Of a stretch of 64,000 nucleotides of DNA, positions 32,790-44,872 are shown piece after piece (position 1 is the stretch's first letter; each line of letters starts with the position of its first letter). The notes under the pieces are model-generated. The model had not been told where the DNA came from. It ran no database searches and saw nothing but the letters and a program-made list of their open reading frames with translations. The stretch lies in NCBI GenBank assembly GCA_963920765.1, contig OY987248.1, positions 4,498,539 to 4,562,538 of the forward strand, given 5' to 3'. A program made the translations under genes and the position numbers. This stretch comes from Ulota crispa (taxonomy: Eukaryota; Streptophyta; Bryopsida; Orthotrichales; Orthotrichaceae).

Positions 32790-33917
32790 GCTGGTGCACA
32801 ACGCCACAAACACCAGCTCGCGTTTTTCACAGTCTGGGGTGACGTGGATCCAGAGCTCGTTCACTCCACACCAAAGCCCACAGAAACATTCGGAGCGAGC
32901 ACATTCTGAGCGAGTACAGGAACGGTAACTGGCAACTCCACGAAGCTTAGTGCACAAACTTGGACGTTTGCAAGACAGAAACGTTGCCAACGGCATTGCA
33001 AGCCAGAATTGGACTGATCCAGGAACAAGAGCTGCTGCTGCTGCTGCCGAGTGAAAGCATTTTGTAAATACTTGAACAGAGGATGTGTAGATTGGAGTAG
33101 GAATTATTAACTAACTTTACTTAGTGCGACGCCTGTGTGGCAATTTTGCTTTGAAATCATCACAATTGAATCAGTGCAGGTGCAGGTTTGACAAGGAGAA
33201 ACTTTCGTTTTAACCAACTAGTCGACTGGAAATGTTGTATAATAGTTAGCGTTTACATTGAGGCCATGCCTGGGGGCGTACATGAAATCTGAAAACATCT
33301 CATCTTTTTTTCTGTTTTCCAAAAGCTAGTGTGGTGCCATTTTCAGATATGTCAAAGGGCTTTGAGGGATGATATGCTTGAGAGCAACTGCTTGGAGTGA
33401 GCGGCGTAGCTGCAGTAGCTCAATGCTGTATTTTATGAAGGTTTTGGGGCATCTGCAAATGGAGGTCCACCAGTTGAGATGTGGGGGCTGTTGGGGATTC
33501 CTGTGCAAGGAAGGGCACATGGAGGGGAGTGCTTTTATATGTCTATAAATAAATAAACAAAATAAAACTATAATGCCTTCGGAGAGACAAGGCCATATTG
33601 ATAGTATGCTTCCAAGCAGGAGAATCATCCGTGAAGCCGACGTGAGTGCCTTGTTTGTCGGCCTCTGGAATCCATGGTTTTGTGGCGCTCTAGGTGCCTG
33701 CTCATTAATGCATGTATATCTGGTGGTGTTTCCCAGTTTGAGGCCCTTGCAAATTGGCCCACCCTACTCGTCCTTTCAATGGCCAAACAACCCATTCCAA
33801 AACCGGTGAAAACATTGCAAGGACAGCATGTTCAACTGGTGGCTATAAATTGTGTTATAAAGAAGTACAAAAAGAAATGGGTGGTTTTATCTCTCTGAGC
33901 TCTAAATATGGCGGATT
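32790..33917 (+). other. 3' region of the dioxygenase gene and spacer
   Basis: A 3' UTR should begin at 32790. Candidate polyadenylation signals are TTGTAAAT at about 33062 and the AATAAA-like cluster at about 33546-33567. A CTG run lies at 33031-33047. G+C content falls to background after about 33.1 kb. No second gene is visible; frames of up to 100 codons in 33326-33898 have no domain. Confidence 0.5.
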
Positions 33918-33921
33918 TTAA

Positions 33922-35084
33922 CCCGTGAGCGCGGAGAGTTATTTTAAGATTTAGGAGAAAATGTGGGGTTTAATGGCCACCATAGCTTGGAAAATTACAT
34001 TTAGAAAAATTGATCGCAAGATTTGAAAAAAAACTACCATCTTTGCTGATGGGGACCAACAATGATTGTTTTCACCGTACAAGTTAACCCTTAAAGGACC
34101 AAGCTTGTTTTTTGAGAAAAGATCCTAGAAATTGTTAATTTTTAGTGCATTGCCCAAAATAAAAAATAAAAATCTTTTTTCTCAATTTCAATCGTACAAA
34201 AGTTTATAAAACCAATAATCCAACGTGTGCAAAAAAATTCAGCCCATTTGACTGCATGGTTTGTAAGATTATAACGTTTGAAGTGAGAAAAACAACTTTT
34301 TTTTATTCTTGCAAAACAAGGTCAACAGACTTTGAACCTTCATAGAGTAAAATTTTTGGTCAACACAAATTTGAGCTTTTTGGCCATTCACAAGTGTATG
34401 ATGTTAGGTTCACTCATGAAAATTTTCAAATGCAAATATAGAGTTTAGCTTATTCTAAATCACCCTCCAATGCAAGGAGGTTTAGTGAATTGGCAATACA
34501 CTAGTCATTCTTTCATGATTTCTTGTGCAATGTGGAAGTCTTTTATTTGAAATTTGAATGGTGAAAAGTTGGAGAAAAACATTTGGAATATGTGAAAAGA
34601 AGTTTCAAGTGCTTTGGGTTTATAGATAATAGGGCTTGAAGTTGGAGGATTTTTTTTTTCTTGAAACGGCCTGAACATAGTTAACAAAGTTTGACTCCCG
34701 AGCTCAAGTTCTTTTTTTTTTTGACAATTGTATATTATGTTTTTTTAGTAACATACTTGCCAAATTTCAAAAGTTGACGAAAGTTTTAGCATAAGATTCT
34801 CCAAAGATGCTCAAACTGCCCGAATTGCCCAATTTCTTTTGGGCAACATAACTTTTGAACTGGACATCCAATTGGGGAAAAAATTAGATCTCCACTTGAG
34901 GAATACATATTTGCACCTTGTGTATCAATTTTGAGAACATCCAATAAAAATTAACTCCTTTACAACCTTACCCGAGTTCTTGAGTGGCTGTTGAACAGCC
35001 AGTTGATCCTTTGGGGGTTAAGAGAAAAAATGAGATACACTTTGTGGGCCCATCACAGTATAATGGCGACTGGGCGCTCAGGGG
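33922..35084. mobile_element. TTAA-type element split by a second TTAA-type element
   Basis: TTAA (33918-33921) precedes CCCGTGAGCGC and TTAA (35085-35088) follows GGGCGCTCAGGGG. Its body matches the uninterrupted 228-bp copy at 60918-61145: GGGGTTTAAT, CCACCA, GGAAAATTAC and TTTTCACCGTACAA appear in the same order. The insertion at 34088-35017 falls just after CACCGTACAAG. Confidence 0.85.
34088..35017. mobile_element. TTAA-type element nested in another TTAA-type element
   Basis: TTAA (34084-34087) precedes CCCTTAAAGGACCAAGC and TTAA (35018-35021) follows TTGATCCTTTGGGGG. It is 930 bp, the typical length of subfamilies 1a-1c, but the interior is only distantly like them. Non-coding. Confidence 0.8.
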
Positions 35085-35088
35085 TTAA

Positions 35089-35935
35089 TAAAGACAGGAT
35101 AGCTGTAGGTTGTATTAAAATTATCATGGCAAGTCTTCTGAGCTCACTTGAGGTTTCGGGTGGTTATGGGGGGCTCCACATTCGTGTTTGTGGGGCCAGG
35201 ATGGAAAGGCTCCGATTTTTCACCCGCTATGAAAATTTTAGATATTTACCATGAATTTGGACTTTACGTTTGGATTTAGCGACCCTGGTTAAGTCTATAA
35301 CCACGGAGGGAGGGGTGAAATTGATAAACTCCAACACGATTCAATTTATTGCACATATGTCCATGTGGGGTCGAAGGTGGAGAAGCTCAGCATTTCTTAC
35401 AAACAAGGGTAAAAGTAACAATTTGTTTCTTTTTTGGCATTGTTCAATGGTTTCTTCTGTCAAGGTACTAAACTAAACTCGGGTCTTTGAATCCAAATGT
35501 GAATTCAGAATTTCCAAATTCAATCTGTTGATGATAAATGTATAAATTCTTACATTCTTGTGGGGGTGAAGAAGCAAAATCTTTCCACCTTGACCTCACA
35601 TTGACCTAAGTTATATACAATAAACCAAGCCCTCCAACATAGAGGGCATATTATTACTTTTACCCTTGTTTGTAAAAAGAGTTAAAAAAATTTCCACGTT
35701 TAGCTCCCACAAACACTTATGTAGAGTACACCAAACCGGTGTGGAAGTGGAACTATTGATTGAGCCAATGGTATGAAGCTGCTTTGAAGGTGTTGAATTG
35801 TAGTCAACAACAATATGAAACCCCAAACTCTTTCTTCTAGTTGTAAGATCTTGTGTAAATCTATTGTTGTTGATCTCAACTCAATCTTAGATGAGTTGAG
35901 CAAATCTCAAGATTTTAAAATATGTAAGGACTATT
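35089..35935. other. Repeat-derived spacer
   Basis: Pieces resemble the interior of the 6780-7187 and 38652-39050 elements, such as ATTTAGCGACC, ACAAACAAGGGTAAAAGTAAC and GATGATAAATGTATAAATT. No clean ends were found. No gene is supported. Confidence 0.5.
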
Positions 35936-35939
35936 TTAA

Positions 35940-36649
35940 CCCCTAAAGGACCAAGCCCAATTTTGGGGGACAAATGGGATTTTGGGCATATACCTATGGT
36001 TAAACTACTTTGCGTGATTTTTTGAAAATTTTATGGATGATGGGGAATTTAAAGACTTGCGTAGGCATCTAATTTTTTCTTCATTTTGACGTTTATTGAA
36101 GAAGTTAAAAATGAATTTCCAAAAATGGGCAAGATTGGGCAGTCCAAAAATTTCTTTAAAAATTGCATTTAAAAAAAATAAACATATGCAATAGGTTCTT
36201 TTGACTTATATGTACATAGGGAGCTTTGAATCATTCAATTTTCATTAATGAGATGAAAGTTATGAGAAATTTTTGTTTGCATGTAGATGTGATTTCTCTC
36301 AAAACCACACCTACCTGCAAATGAAAACTTCTCATAACTTTCATCTCATCAATCAAACTTGAATGATTCAAAGCTCCCTATGTATATATAAGTCAAAAGA
36401 ACCTATTGCATATTTTTATTTTTTTAAATGCAATTTTTAAATAAGTTTTTGGACTGCTCAGTCTCGCTTTTTTTTGGAAATTCATTTTTTATTTTTTCAA
36501 TAAATGTCAGAATGAAGAAAAAATCTGATGCCCACTTAAATTTTTGAATTCCACACCTTCAAAAAAAATTTCAAAAAATCACATATATTAATTGTAGATA
36601 TATGCCCGAAATCCATTTGTCTCCGAGGGGACAGTTGGTCCTTTAGGGG
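35940..36649. mobile_element. TTAA-type foldback element, near-complete palindrome
   Basis: TTAA (35936-35939) precedes CCCCTAAAGGACC and TTAA (36650-36653) follows GGTCCTTTAGGGG. The two halves, about 340 bp each, are inverted copies meeting at about 36290. Paired landmarks are GGGACAAATGGGATTT/AATCCATTTGTC and CTCATAACTTTCATCTCAT in both orientations. The arms match the left portion of subfamily 1a elements, so this is a derived inverted-duplication form. Confidence 0.9.
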
Positions 36650-36653
36650 TTAA

Positions 36654-36912
36654 ATCGAACCCCTACCGATGATGCAATGAAATAGTCGTTCATGTTCCCA
36701 AGCTGAAGTGGTCGTTCATGTTCCTGAACTAATAATAAATCTTTGACGTGAAAAGGTTTCAAATAGAGCAATTTTTAGTTTGAAGATAATGAACAGGTGC
36801 ATAAAGCAGGTGACCATTGAGGAAAATATAGTTGCATTTATATGAGAGGAGGATAATTAGCAGGGGAACTTGGAAAACTCTCCGAACTCTGGTTCCTTTT
36901 TACCATGACTTA
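36654..36912. other. Short spacer with a small tandem repeat
   Basis: GTCGTTCATGTTCC occurs twice, 31 bp apart (36683 and 36712). Nothing else is recognised. Confidence 0.6.
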
Positions 36913-37304
36913 AGGTAGGCGCACCCACAAGCGTGGAAATAAGGGTTTTGGATTAGGTAAAACAATTGACTAACTTTGAAAAAAATACTGAGTTAGGAAA
37001 TGGAAACCAAAAATATTGGCATCAATTTCAAGGTTCCAACTGCATGCATTTGTTCACAAAGATTTTTCAAAGTCCAAAATCACTGAAATTGTAAGAACCG
37101 CGTGTAAGAGATGCTAAAAACAAGGCTTGTTGGTTCTTAAATAGTGAGATGGATACTCCAAACCTCATGCTAATCACCCACAACCATCACTTTGATACCC
37201 ATAGCCATCACTCAGTCACCCACAACCATTTGTTTTTTTATTGATTAGCCCTGTCACTGTGAGGTGACGAGCATGGGACGCAACGCTGATGGATGCTGCT
37301 ACCT
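36913..37304. mobile_element. TA-flanked MITE, AGGTAGGCGCACCC family (copy 3)
   Basis: The ends AGGTAGGCGCACCCACAAGCG and GATGGATGCTGCTACCT have TA outside each. It shares AGATGCTAAAAACAAGGCTT and GGTTCTTAAATAGTGAGATG with 29029-29428. It has about three minisatellite units. Confidence 0.85.
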
Positions 37305-37306
37305 TA

Positions 37307-38022
37307 CTTCATATACTTACCATAAAAATTCAAATTCAATCAATGTGGTATTCTCATAAACTTTGCTAAATGTGCTCAAATTCAATTTCTAACACTAAGG
37401 TAGCAGTGGTAGCCACATTTTGTACCAATAATTCTAAGGGGGACGAGCTTTAGTTAAATTTAGCCACACTTGTGAAGGCTGCCACGTCAGCCCCGGGGAA
37501 CTGGTCCAACACCACATCACATTAAGGTGGGCTTCTTGGACTTTGAGAGGTGCACTTTCTCGTTGCCCAAGATCCATGGTTACAAACTTACAATGCTGGC
37601 ACTCTATTATTGCTCGCAGACGGTTGTAGCCTTGTAGGGAAAAGATTTCAGGCAATGCCTTTAAAACAAAACTTTTTTTTTAGTTTATCAAGCACTAGAT
37701 AGGCGACACGTACTCCGGAGTGCATGCAGGTAAGGAAAAACAAATGGGTAGAATCAGCCATGTATGCACGTCCTTCCATACAATCAGCTATTGTTAGAGA
37801 ACTCCGTTCAATTGTTGGCGAGCCTCATGGGTTTGGTGATACCATCCAAAATTTTATTTACTTGTTTATTTTTGTACTTGTTAAGTAGCAAGTGGGAAAA
37901 TGAGGTAAAAGTTTAAACTACCTGAGCCCCAAAAAAGTGGACATCTACCATGTGAGGCTAGTTCCCCATTCACTGACTGCTTGCCATGTGACATTCCTTT
38001 GGGTACAGCCATGTCATGAGGC
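37307..38022. other. Spacer without a recognisable gene
   Basis: Moderate G+C at 37440-37650 gives a 73-codon minus-strand frame with no domain. No element ends paired. Confidence 0.5.
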
Positions 38023-38026
38023 TTAA

Positions 38027-38644
38027 CCCCTCACCGCCCAAACTGGGCCCCAATGTGCAACTTTTTTTCAAGTTTTTTTTAGTGATTCTTGTTATTTTTA
38101 AATTCTTATTGAAGCCTATTTTTAGCATCAAGAGTCTGATTTTGAAGATGAATTAAAGTGATATGTCTACTCAAGATTTTGTGCAAGGGTGTCCATTGCA
38201 AATCTTCACTTTCTAGTATTGAAGGTTCTTGGAAATGAGCCTCAAGTACACTAGAACTTGGAGAAAAAACCACATTAAAAATTCAATTAAAAAAATTGTA
38301 GAATAGATTTTGAGACGCCTTTAATTGATTGGGGTTATGTATGTTATACTTTACATACTCATATTTTTTTCATACCCTTGATTTTAGGTTTGAGATGCAA
38401 AAAAAGGATTGAAAAACTTCAAATCACTTTTGCAATTTTAACACCCTCATGATCAAACATTATAATCTTTCAATCCATAAGTGATATTGTTGTGATTTCT
38501 TTTCCTATGTGACGAATAACATGTTTGTTTTGAATTTGTATGGTTGCGCTTGAGAGAAAATTGATAAGATTGATAAAAAAGCCAGCATTTTGTTCACTTT
38601 CAAGCAAATTCTGAGATACTCAAAATCACCATGGGCGGTGAGGG
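38027..38644. mobile_element. TTAA-type element, CCCCTCACCGCCC family (copy 2)
   Basis: TTAA (38023-38026) and TTAA (38645-38648) bound it. It is near-identical to 26113-26743 apart from small indels near the left end and at about 38300. Confidence 0.9.
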
Positions 38645-38651
38645 GTTAATG

Positions 38652-39050
38652 AAGGGATTTGATATACACACACCAGGGGTTTGTATTATGTACACCCGGA
38701 GAGGTAAATCTATAAAAAAATCATCACCCAGAAAATTTGATTTCAAGTTTGGATTTAGAGATAGTGATTTTGTCTGGAACCACAAAAGAGGATACAATTG
38801 AACAACACCTAGTGGAAAAGTTTAACTTTTTTTTACAAACAAAGGTAAAAGTAACAATTTGCACCTAGCTAAGCTTTTTCATTGAAAATGTTCAATTGTA
38901 TCCTCCTTTATGGTTCCAGACAAAATCACTATCTCTAAATCCAAATCCAAATGTGAATTCAAATTTTCAAATTTCAACTTCTTGATGATAAATATCTCAA
39001 ATCCCCCGTGTACATATAACAAACCCCGGTGTGCATATATCAAATCCCTT
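38652..39050. mobile_element. Inverted-repeat element with GGGATTTGATATA ends (copy 2)
   Basis: The ends AAGGGATTTGATATACACA and the inverse ...TATATCAAATCCCTT pair over about 50 bases, including GGGGTTTGT/ACAAACCCC. A second inverted pair lies inside (AGTGATTTTGTCTGGAACCA with TGGTTCCAGACAAAATCACT), so the element could fold into a long hairpin. It is related to 6780-7187. Confidence 0.75.
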
Positions 39051-39340
39051 AAATAACATATTGTTCTTTACTTTAGGGCTTTAGGGCCATAAAGTGCTGT
39101 TATCTTGTGTACACGACGCCCTTGAGTTGAGAGAGCGTCACATAATTTAAGGGTGTGGTTTATCCTTGAGCAAGAGACCATTCAAATTTAATGGTCACCC
39201 ACTTTGTTGCATGTGATCATGGGAAAGTGACCTAAAACTAAAATGTGTTGTGGCATTTTGTAAGGATTATTTGCGGACCGGCAAAGAACATGTTTGCCCA
39301 GAAATGTTTTGAAAATAGGTGATGAAACTATTAGAAAGCA

Positions 39341-39642
39341 CACTGCATCTTGCATTTAGATTGCCCCACACTAATTTCTTGACATTTTACACCATATAAA
39401 AATTCACTGATGCTACAGGGAGTTTCATCAAAAATTACTTTAGCAATTCTTTTTGAAAGGACCCAGCAACAACTACAGAGATACAGAATAACAAATTAGT
39501 GGCGTCCAAATCGTAAACCATGTGAAACCCATGTGTTTAGAGAGTTGCATGCGCCTCCAAGTGACCAAGTGATGAGTCACAAGGTAACTTCCCAAAGTAA
39601 GGCAACTTAATTGTTAAGGCAACCTAAATGCAATATTTAGTG
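39341..39642. mobile_element. CACTAAATATTGC-family element, 302 bp
   Basis: The left end CACTGCATCTTGCATTTAG and right end AAATGCAATATTTAGTG pair. The body includes GCGCCTCCAAGTGACCAAG and GATGAGTCACAAGGTAAC, shared with the other copies. Confidence 0.75.
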
Positions 39643-40821
39643 TAATTGTTTGATTTCAAGAGAATGTCAAAATGGTGAATCCAATAATTTGAAAAACGTT
39701 GCTTATTTGGCTTAGATGTGGTGAAGGTGCTGTAAATCTCAAAAAAACGTGTACAAGATGATTTTTTTAATCTAGTTATTTTCTAAATCATATAATTTGT
39801 ATTAGTAGAAATAAGGTCCTAGGGCACCAAATGCCCAAACAAGCACAAGTTACCAAGTTCTAACACTGTAGCTTGGTGCTTCGTGACCTTATTTTTACAA
39901 GTGGTGAATTACAAGATCGATCAATCTTTACAACTTTGGAGACCAATTGCAAGGCATTTTTTGATTTTGGGCTAGCCTTCTAGTTGTCATTTGTTGGATT
40001 TGTTTAACTTATCCCATTTACTTTGAAAACGTGTCTTTTACTAGCTAAATGTATGGTAAATTTTTAATTAAAAATATTCTTCCAAAGATAAACCTCAATT
40101 GGCGCCCTTTATGAACTAGAAGCTTTTTAAGCAACCATGATAAAATGGTCTAATTTGTCTATGAATTCAATCGCAATTCCTTTGCTCTTATGTAACCTAA
40201 ACTTAAAAGGAAAAAGGCATACAAGCAAAAGATTTAGAGATAGAAGCTTTTGAGGTAAGCTTCTTTCTTTGGACAATGCCTAGGATATTTTAAGCTTAAT
40301 TTCAATAGCTTTTAAGTCCAGAATTTTTTCCTGCAAGTTTTATAATTCTTAAAATTTTACTACATCAAAGTGGTGAGTGAATGTGTGAAAATTTTCAAAC
40401 CAATTGGACCTTTTTATAAGGATTCCATAAATTATCCCTAGTTAAATAATGTCATTTAAAGATAAGTTTTTAATTACAATTCAAATTGTTATAAAGCTTA
40501 CCATGCATTGCTTGACATTATTTATTTCAATTAGTGCTAAGTTTTGAATAGTACAAGCTCCTTTCACACTAATTTGAGTGAATTTTGCCTAATTAGTATG
40601 AAATTGTGGCTTGTATTGTGTTCCTTATTCTTTAAGTAGGATTTTGGCCCTAACCTTTGGCCACCCCCAGAATAACAGCTTGGTGGTGCAACCTTAGAAA
40701 TAAAACATCATTTACACACTCTATTTGAAACATGTGCTCCCAAAAACTCCTCAAAACTTTGACCACTCAATTAATTCACACTGTTTGAGATAATATTGGG
40801 ACCCAAATTATATTGAATTAA
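39643..40821. other. AT-rich spacer, nothing recognised
   Basis: No frame above 60 codons, no paired element ends and no RNA-gene structure that I can see. Confidence 0.55.
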
Positions 40822-40840
40822 CCTCTAGTATTATAATTTA

Positions 40841-41146
40841 GGGAAAATTTCATGGATACCCCTTGCAATATTTTCATGAATACCCTTACTTTTTCAGAAA
40901 TTTCACAAATACCCTTGAACCAAAATTTTCCAGCATTTTTTTATTGCATGCATGTCAATTCCCTTCTTCCTTTGTGTGCACGCATAACAAAAAAGAAGTA
41001 GTGTAGACACAAATGGAAAAGGAAGCAACATACACAACAAAATAAATGCCTAATTTTTTTGGTCCAAGAGTATTTGTGAAATTTCTGAAAAATTAGGGAT
41101 ATCCATGAAAATATTACAAACTTCAGGGGTATCACAAATTTTTCCC
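40841..41146. mobile_element. Mutator-like MITE, 306 bp, 9-bp duplication
   Basis: TATAATTTA at 40832-40840 and 41147-41155 flanks GGGAAAATTTCATGGATACC and ...ATCACAAATTTTTCCC. The halves pair through TTTCAGAAATTTCACAAATA and its inverse. Confidence 0.9.
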
Positions 41147-41155
41147 TATAATTTA

Positions 41156-41684
41156 TCTTACAAGTGCGCCTTGCAATTTAATTCATTTGTTGAATTAATG
41201 TGGGTTCGCGTTATTGGTGCAAAGGGCAGTAATTGGAATAACTAGTGTAGTATATAAAAGACAAGTTCAGTAACAAATATTTCAAGAATTCAACAGATAT
41301 AACACTCCTATGAGGGCCTAAACGGCATGACATTGCTCTTCAAGGTTATTGGAGTCAAATAATCTACAGATGAGATGTTAGCCCTCATGGACTCTTAAAA
41401 TTTTTAGTAGGCCTATGCCAGAGAGGTTGGAGAGAAAAATGGTCTTTGAAACCTAAATAACATTAACTACTTTGACCAAGTTGGATTGAGAGTGTATGTA
41501 TGGTTTGTTGTACTTGAAATTCACACTACATTGAGGTTTTTTGTTAACCAAAATTTTAAAAGTTATTTTTGAAAGAATAATAGCAAAGAGATTGTAAGTT
41601 TGTAGTTTTATTAACAACAACAAATATTTGAAAAAAAAATCAAATCTCTCTTAGCTATTGCACTTTACAGGATGATGTGTTTAT
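41156..41684. other. Spacer, probably part of an older TTAA-type host element
   Basis: Around 41640-41684 and again after 42621 the sequence parallels 59390-59737 (AGCTATTGCA, GATGTGTTTAT, then TTGCTTTGG). A right end GGTCCTCAGAGG-TTAA lies at 42925-42940. The host therefore continues across 41689-42620. Its left end may be TTAA-CCTCTAG at 40818, which would also enclose the 40841 MITE, but that is uncertain. Confidence 0.45.
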
Positions 41685-41688
41685 TTAA

Positions 41689-42620
41689 CCCCTAAAGGAC
41701 TAATTGTCCCCTCGGGAGACAAATGGACCTCAGGCATGTACCTTTGACTAAATTAATTTTTATAATCTTTTGAAATTTTTGAGGTTGGTGGCGAATTCGA
41801 AGATGTGTGTGCACATCTAATTTTTTCTTCATTTTGACAATTATTGAAGAAGTTATGCATGAATTTCTAAGTAACGAGGGAGGGCGGGCAATCTGAGCAG
41901 TCCAAAAAACTTCTTTAAAAATTGCATTTAAAAAATAATAATTTGAAATTGATTCTTTAAGTTTTTATATATGTGGAAAGCTTTGAATCATTCAAGTTTG
42001 ATTGATCAGTGAGAAGTTTTAGTTTGCGGGCAGGTATGGAACTCCCAAACCTCCATTCCTTTTGCCCCTTGTTTAATTTGGTGCTTTAATTTGTTTTTTG
42101 ACTTATTTTTTTTCCAAGTTGTAGTAAACTAAGATTCCTTGGTTTTCACCATTTGGATCAAAATAACTAATATTTCTCAATTTTACATAAATCCTCCAAT
42201 CTTGCCCAGTGTATATGCAAATTTCATGGCCTTACGGCATTGCAAGATTTTAAAAAGCATGATCCACGCCTCCAATTTATTCAAAAATTCTCCCACACAT
42301 ACCTAACTTGGTCTTCAACATGGAAAAAATAAACTTCAACTTTGTGTAAAGCAAATTTTTTGATATTGGAGCAATCAAAGGCTTCTGAAATGTTTGGGCA
42401 ACAGGGGAAGAAAACTTTTTTTTGCACTTTGGATGTCAATATCTCACTTCTCTACCTCTAGAATGAGCTGATTTTTTTTCCACAAGTACCTCCCATAGTC
42501 TAGGACAAGATCCTATGGATGAATTTTCAAAAAAACATTTTTCCTACCTTTGTACTCATTCTCCCAAAAGTTACTGTTTTCAATGATTTTCACAGAAAAA
42601 TGGACTTGGTCCTGTAGGGG
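41689..42620. mobile_element. TTAA-type element, subfamily 1a, uninterrupted, 932 bp
   Basis: TTAA (41685-41688) precedes CCCCTAAAGGACTAATTGTC and TTAA (42621-42624) follows GGTCCTGTAGGGG. It is the cleanest 1a copy, with TTCATGGCCTTACGGCATTG and CCTCCCATAGTCTAGG both uninterrupted. It is inserted in the host that ends at 42936. Confidence 0.9.
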
Positions 42621-42936
42621 TTAATAAAATAATACATTTGCCTAGTGCATTATTGCTTTGGTCATGCACTAATGAAGAATTGTGCCTTAGTTGGTTGTTA
42701 TTGGGAGATGTTACAGAAGATTTGCATGCTCAACCTAACCCTCAAATTAAAACATTCCTAAAGTCCCCCATAACTTTTGTACTCTAAATTCAATTTCAAT
42801 GAAAAATTATATCCGTGTCTAACCCTTGCAAAACTCTATTTTAGAAAAAAACTAAAAAAAATTGGTCACAATTTCCAACAGTATAAATGTGCCTAAATTC
42901 TTTTTTGCATGTTGTCTGGACTTTGGTCCTCAGAGG
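42621..42936. mobile_element. Right part of a TTAA-type host element
   Basis: It parallels 59440-59737 (CTTTTGTACTC/CTTTTGAACAA, AACCCTTGCAAAACTCTATTTTAGA) and ends GGTCCTCAGAGG before TTAA at 42937-42940. Confidence 0.65.
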
Positions 42937-42994
42937 TTAATACATACGGTAACATAAATTAGGCACAACAACTTCTACTCAAAACTGCCTAGAA

Positions 42995-44126
42995 GGTAGG
43001 TATACTCATTCCCAATCATTGGACTTAATGCCATCACTATGTACACAAGGTATTCATTTAAGATCTTAACCCCTAAGCAGACCCTCATTTTTTAGCAATA
43101 TATTGATTTTAGTAGGTACATGTGACTGGAGCTTTTCATATTTTAGACTACAATTTTTATAAATTGGGGGAACAAGGTTTATCTTTCATATGCATTAGGT
43201 TTTGTGGCATTTGGAATTATGAGTAAAAAGTTATGGCCTAATATGTTGTTTTTTTCACTTGGCAATCAATTTGGGCAAAATTTAAAAAATCATTTTTTCC
43301 AAAATCAAAAATTTGAAATTGGTTTAGGAGATTTATGTGAATGTGAGAAGCTTTGAATCATTCCATTTTGATAAATGAGATGAAAGTTATGACAATTTGT
43401 TGTTTGCTAACAGTTATAGATTCTCTACCCTAAAATAATCCTTGAAGTCCTTTGTTTTACTCAATTTTCAACATTTTGGAAAAAAAAAACAAAACTAAAA
43501 GATGTGAATAGTTTATTACAACATTATAACCGTTGGGATTGGTATTTTTCATTTCCATAGTAAAATTCTTAACAATTTAGTATTTTGAATCATTCTCTAC
43601 TTCTTTTTACTTACTAATTTTTTTCCATATGTTGTACAATTCCAAATGATTTGAAACTTTTTTGACAAGTACTTTACTTAGGTGGGATAAGGAATTTAGA
43701 GAAGCGCCACCCACTTAGCCCATTTTCCTTAGAAATTTCACCTTTTGAACAATAGCTGCCCAATTTTCCACAAGACATTTTTGAATATTCAAATCATTCT
43801 AACTTCCAATCTACGCGGTGGAAAACTGTGAATTTTTTTCCACATCTTCCCAAACTATTCTTCTACAAGATCCTATGGTCACATATGCATAAAAAAAATT
43901 TTGTTTTCAAATTTGATTGATGCTCTAAATATGACAGTTTTGGAAAGATTTTGGTGAAAACTTTGCATAATCCTTTGAAGGTTAAATCTAAATATTCCAT
44001 AGATAATTTATCTTTTGTGGCCACATAAGATAAGCTATATATGGCATACTTAAACTTAAGATCTTAAATGAACACCTTGTGTACATAACGAGGGCATTTA
44101 CTTCGATAGGGATGGGTATACCTACC
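42995..44126. mobile_element. Inverted-repeat element with GGTAGGTATAC ends, host of a TTAA-type element
   Basis: GGTAGGTATACTCATTCCC pairs with GGGATGGGTATACCTACC. Inside, GTACACAAGGTATTCATTTA pairs with TAAATGAACACCTTGTGTAC. The 43070-43981 element sits between. Target duplication is unresolved. Confidence 0.7.
43070..43981 (-). mobile_element. TTAA-type element, subfamily 1c, 912 bp
   Basis: TTAA (43066-43069) and TTAA (43982-43985) flank it. It is in reverse orientation to the copies at 45867-46780 and 59742-60659: TTTTCAAATTTGATTGATGC here is TTTAGAGCATCAATCAAATT there. Confidence 0.85.
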
Positions 44127-44868
44127 GTCATTGAAAGTTTTTCCAACTTCCACAGTTTTTTCTCAGAAAATGCATTCTCTTTCTAATGCCTCGTAGAATT
44201 TTTCAATAAATGAAGTTCCAAGTGCACCTCTTCACTAATCATTCAAGGTGGAATCAACTCCACATAATAGGGGCCTCCAATGTAGAGAAGTTTATCACCC
44301 ATGACATGCATGATTCAGCACAAATTTCATCTTGATAAAAACAGTTCCTGGCGTGAAAATTTCACTATATTGCGAGATTTTTTTTCATTTATTGTAATGA
44401 GGAAATCTTGATAATGACTTTAGGTCAAAGTGTTGTGGTATTCTATCACTTGATAAGCAATAAATTTGCTTGATAAAAATTTGCATAAGATACCAATTTT
44501 TTATCCTAAGTTTGAAAGCCCCTAATACTCATATGAGCTAGAAAGGGCTAAAACCTAGAGATTGCAAACTGATGCCAAGGCATACAAGTCGAAACATCCG
44601 ATCTGGAATAGATGAAAACGTAAATTGATTTTTAAAAAATTTGGGAGACAAGTCAGACAACCACTTTGCTCAAGGTTCCATGCATAGTTTTATTAAAAAT
44701 AACCTCTACACCATTTAAGGGCAAGAGATTGGAGATAACAATTTGTGAAGACCAAAATTGTTGATTTTCAACAAACCAGAAAGTTGATTGTAAGAATTCA
44801 AAAAAAATCACAAAGAAGCAAATGCTGTCACTTGTTTTTTACCAAATATCTATTTATTTTGGTGTGGC
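44127..44868. other. AT-rich spacer with older repeat pieces
   Basis: ACCTCTACACCATTTAAGGGC at about 44702 recurs at about 60670, and TTATTTTGGTGTGGCT at 44853 recurs at 48779, so an older repeat family underlies this stretch. No gene seen. Confidence 0.5.
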
Positions 44869-44872
44869 TTAA

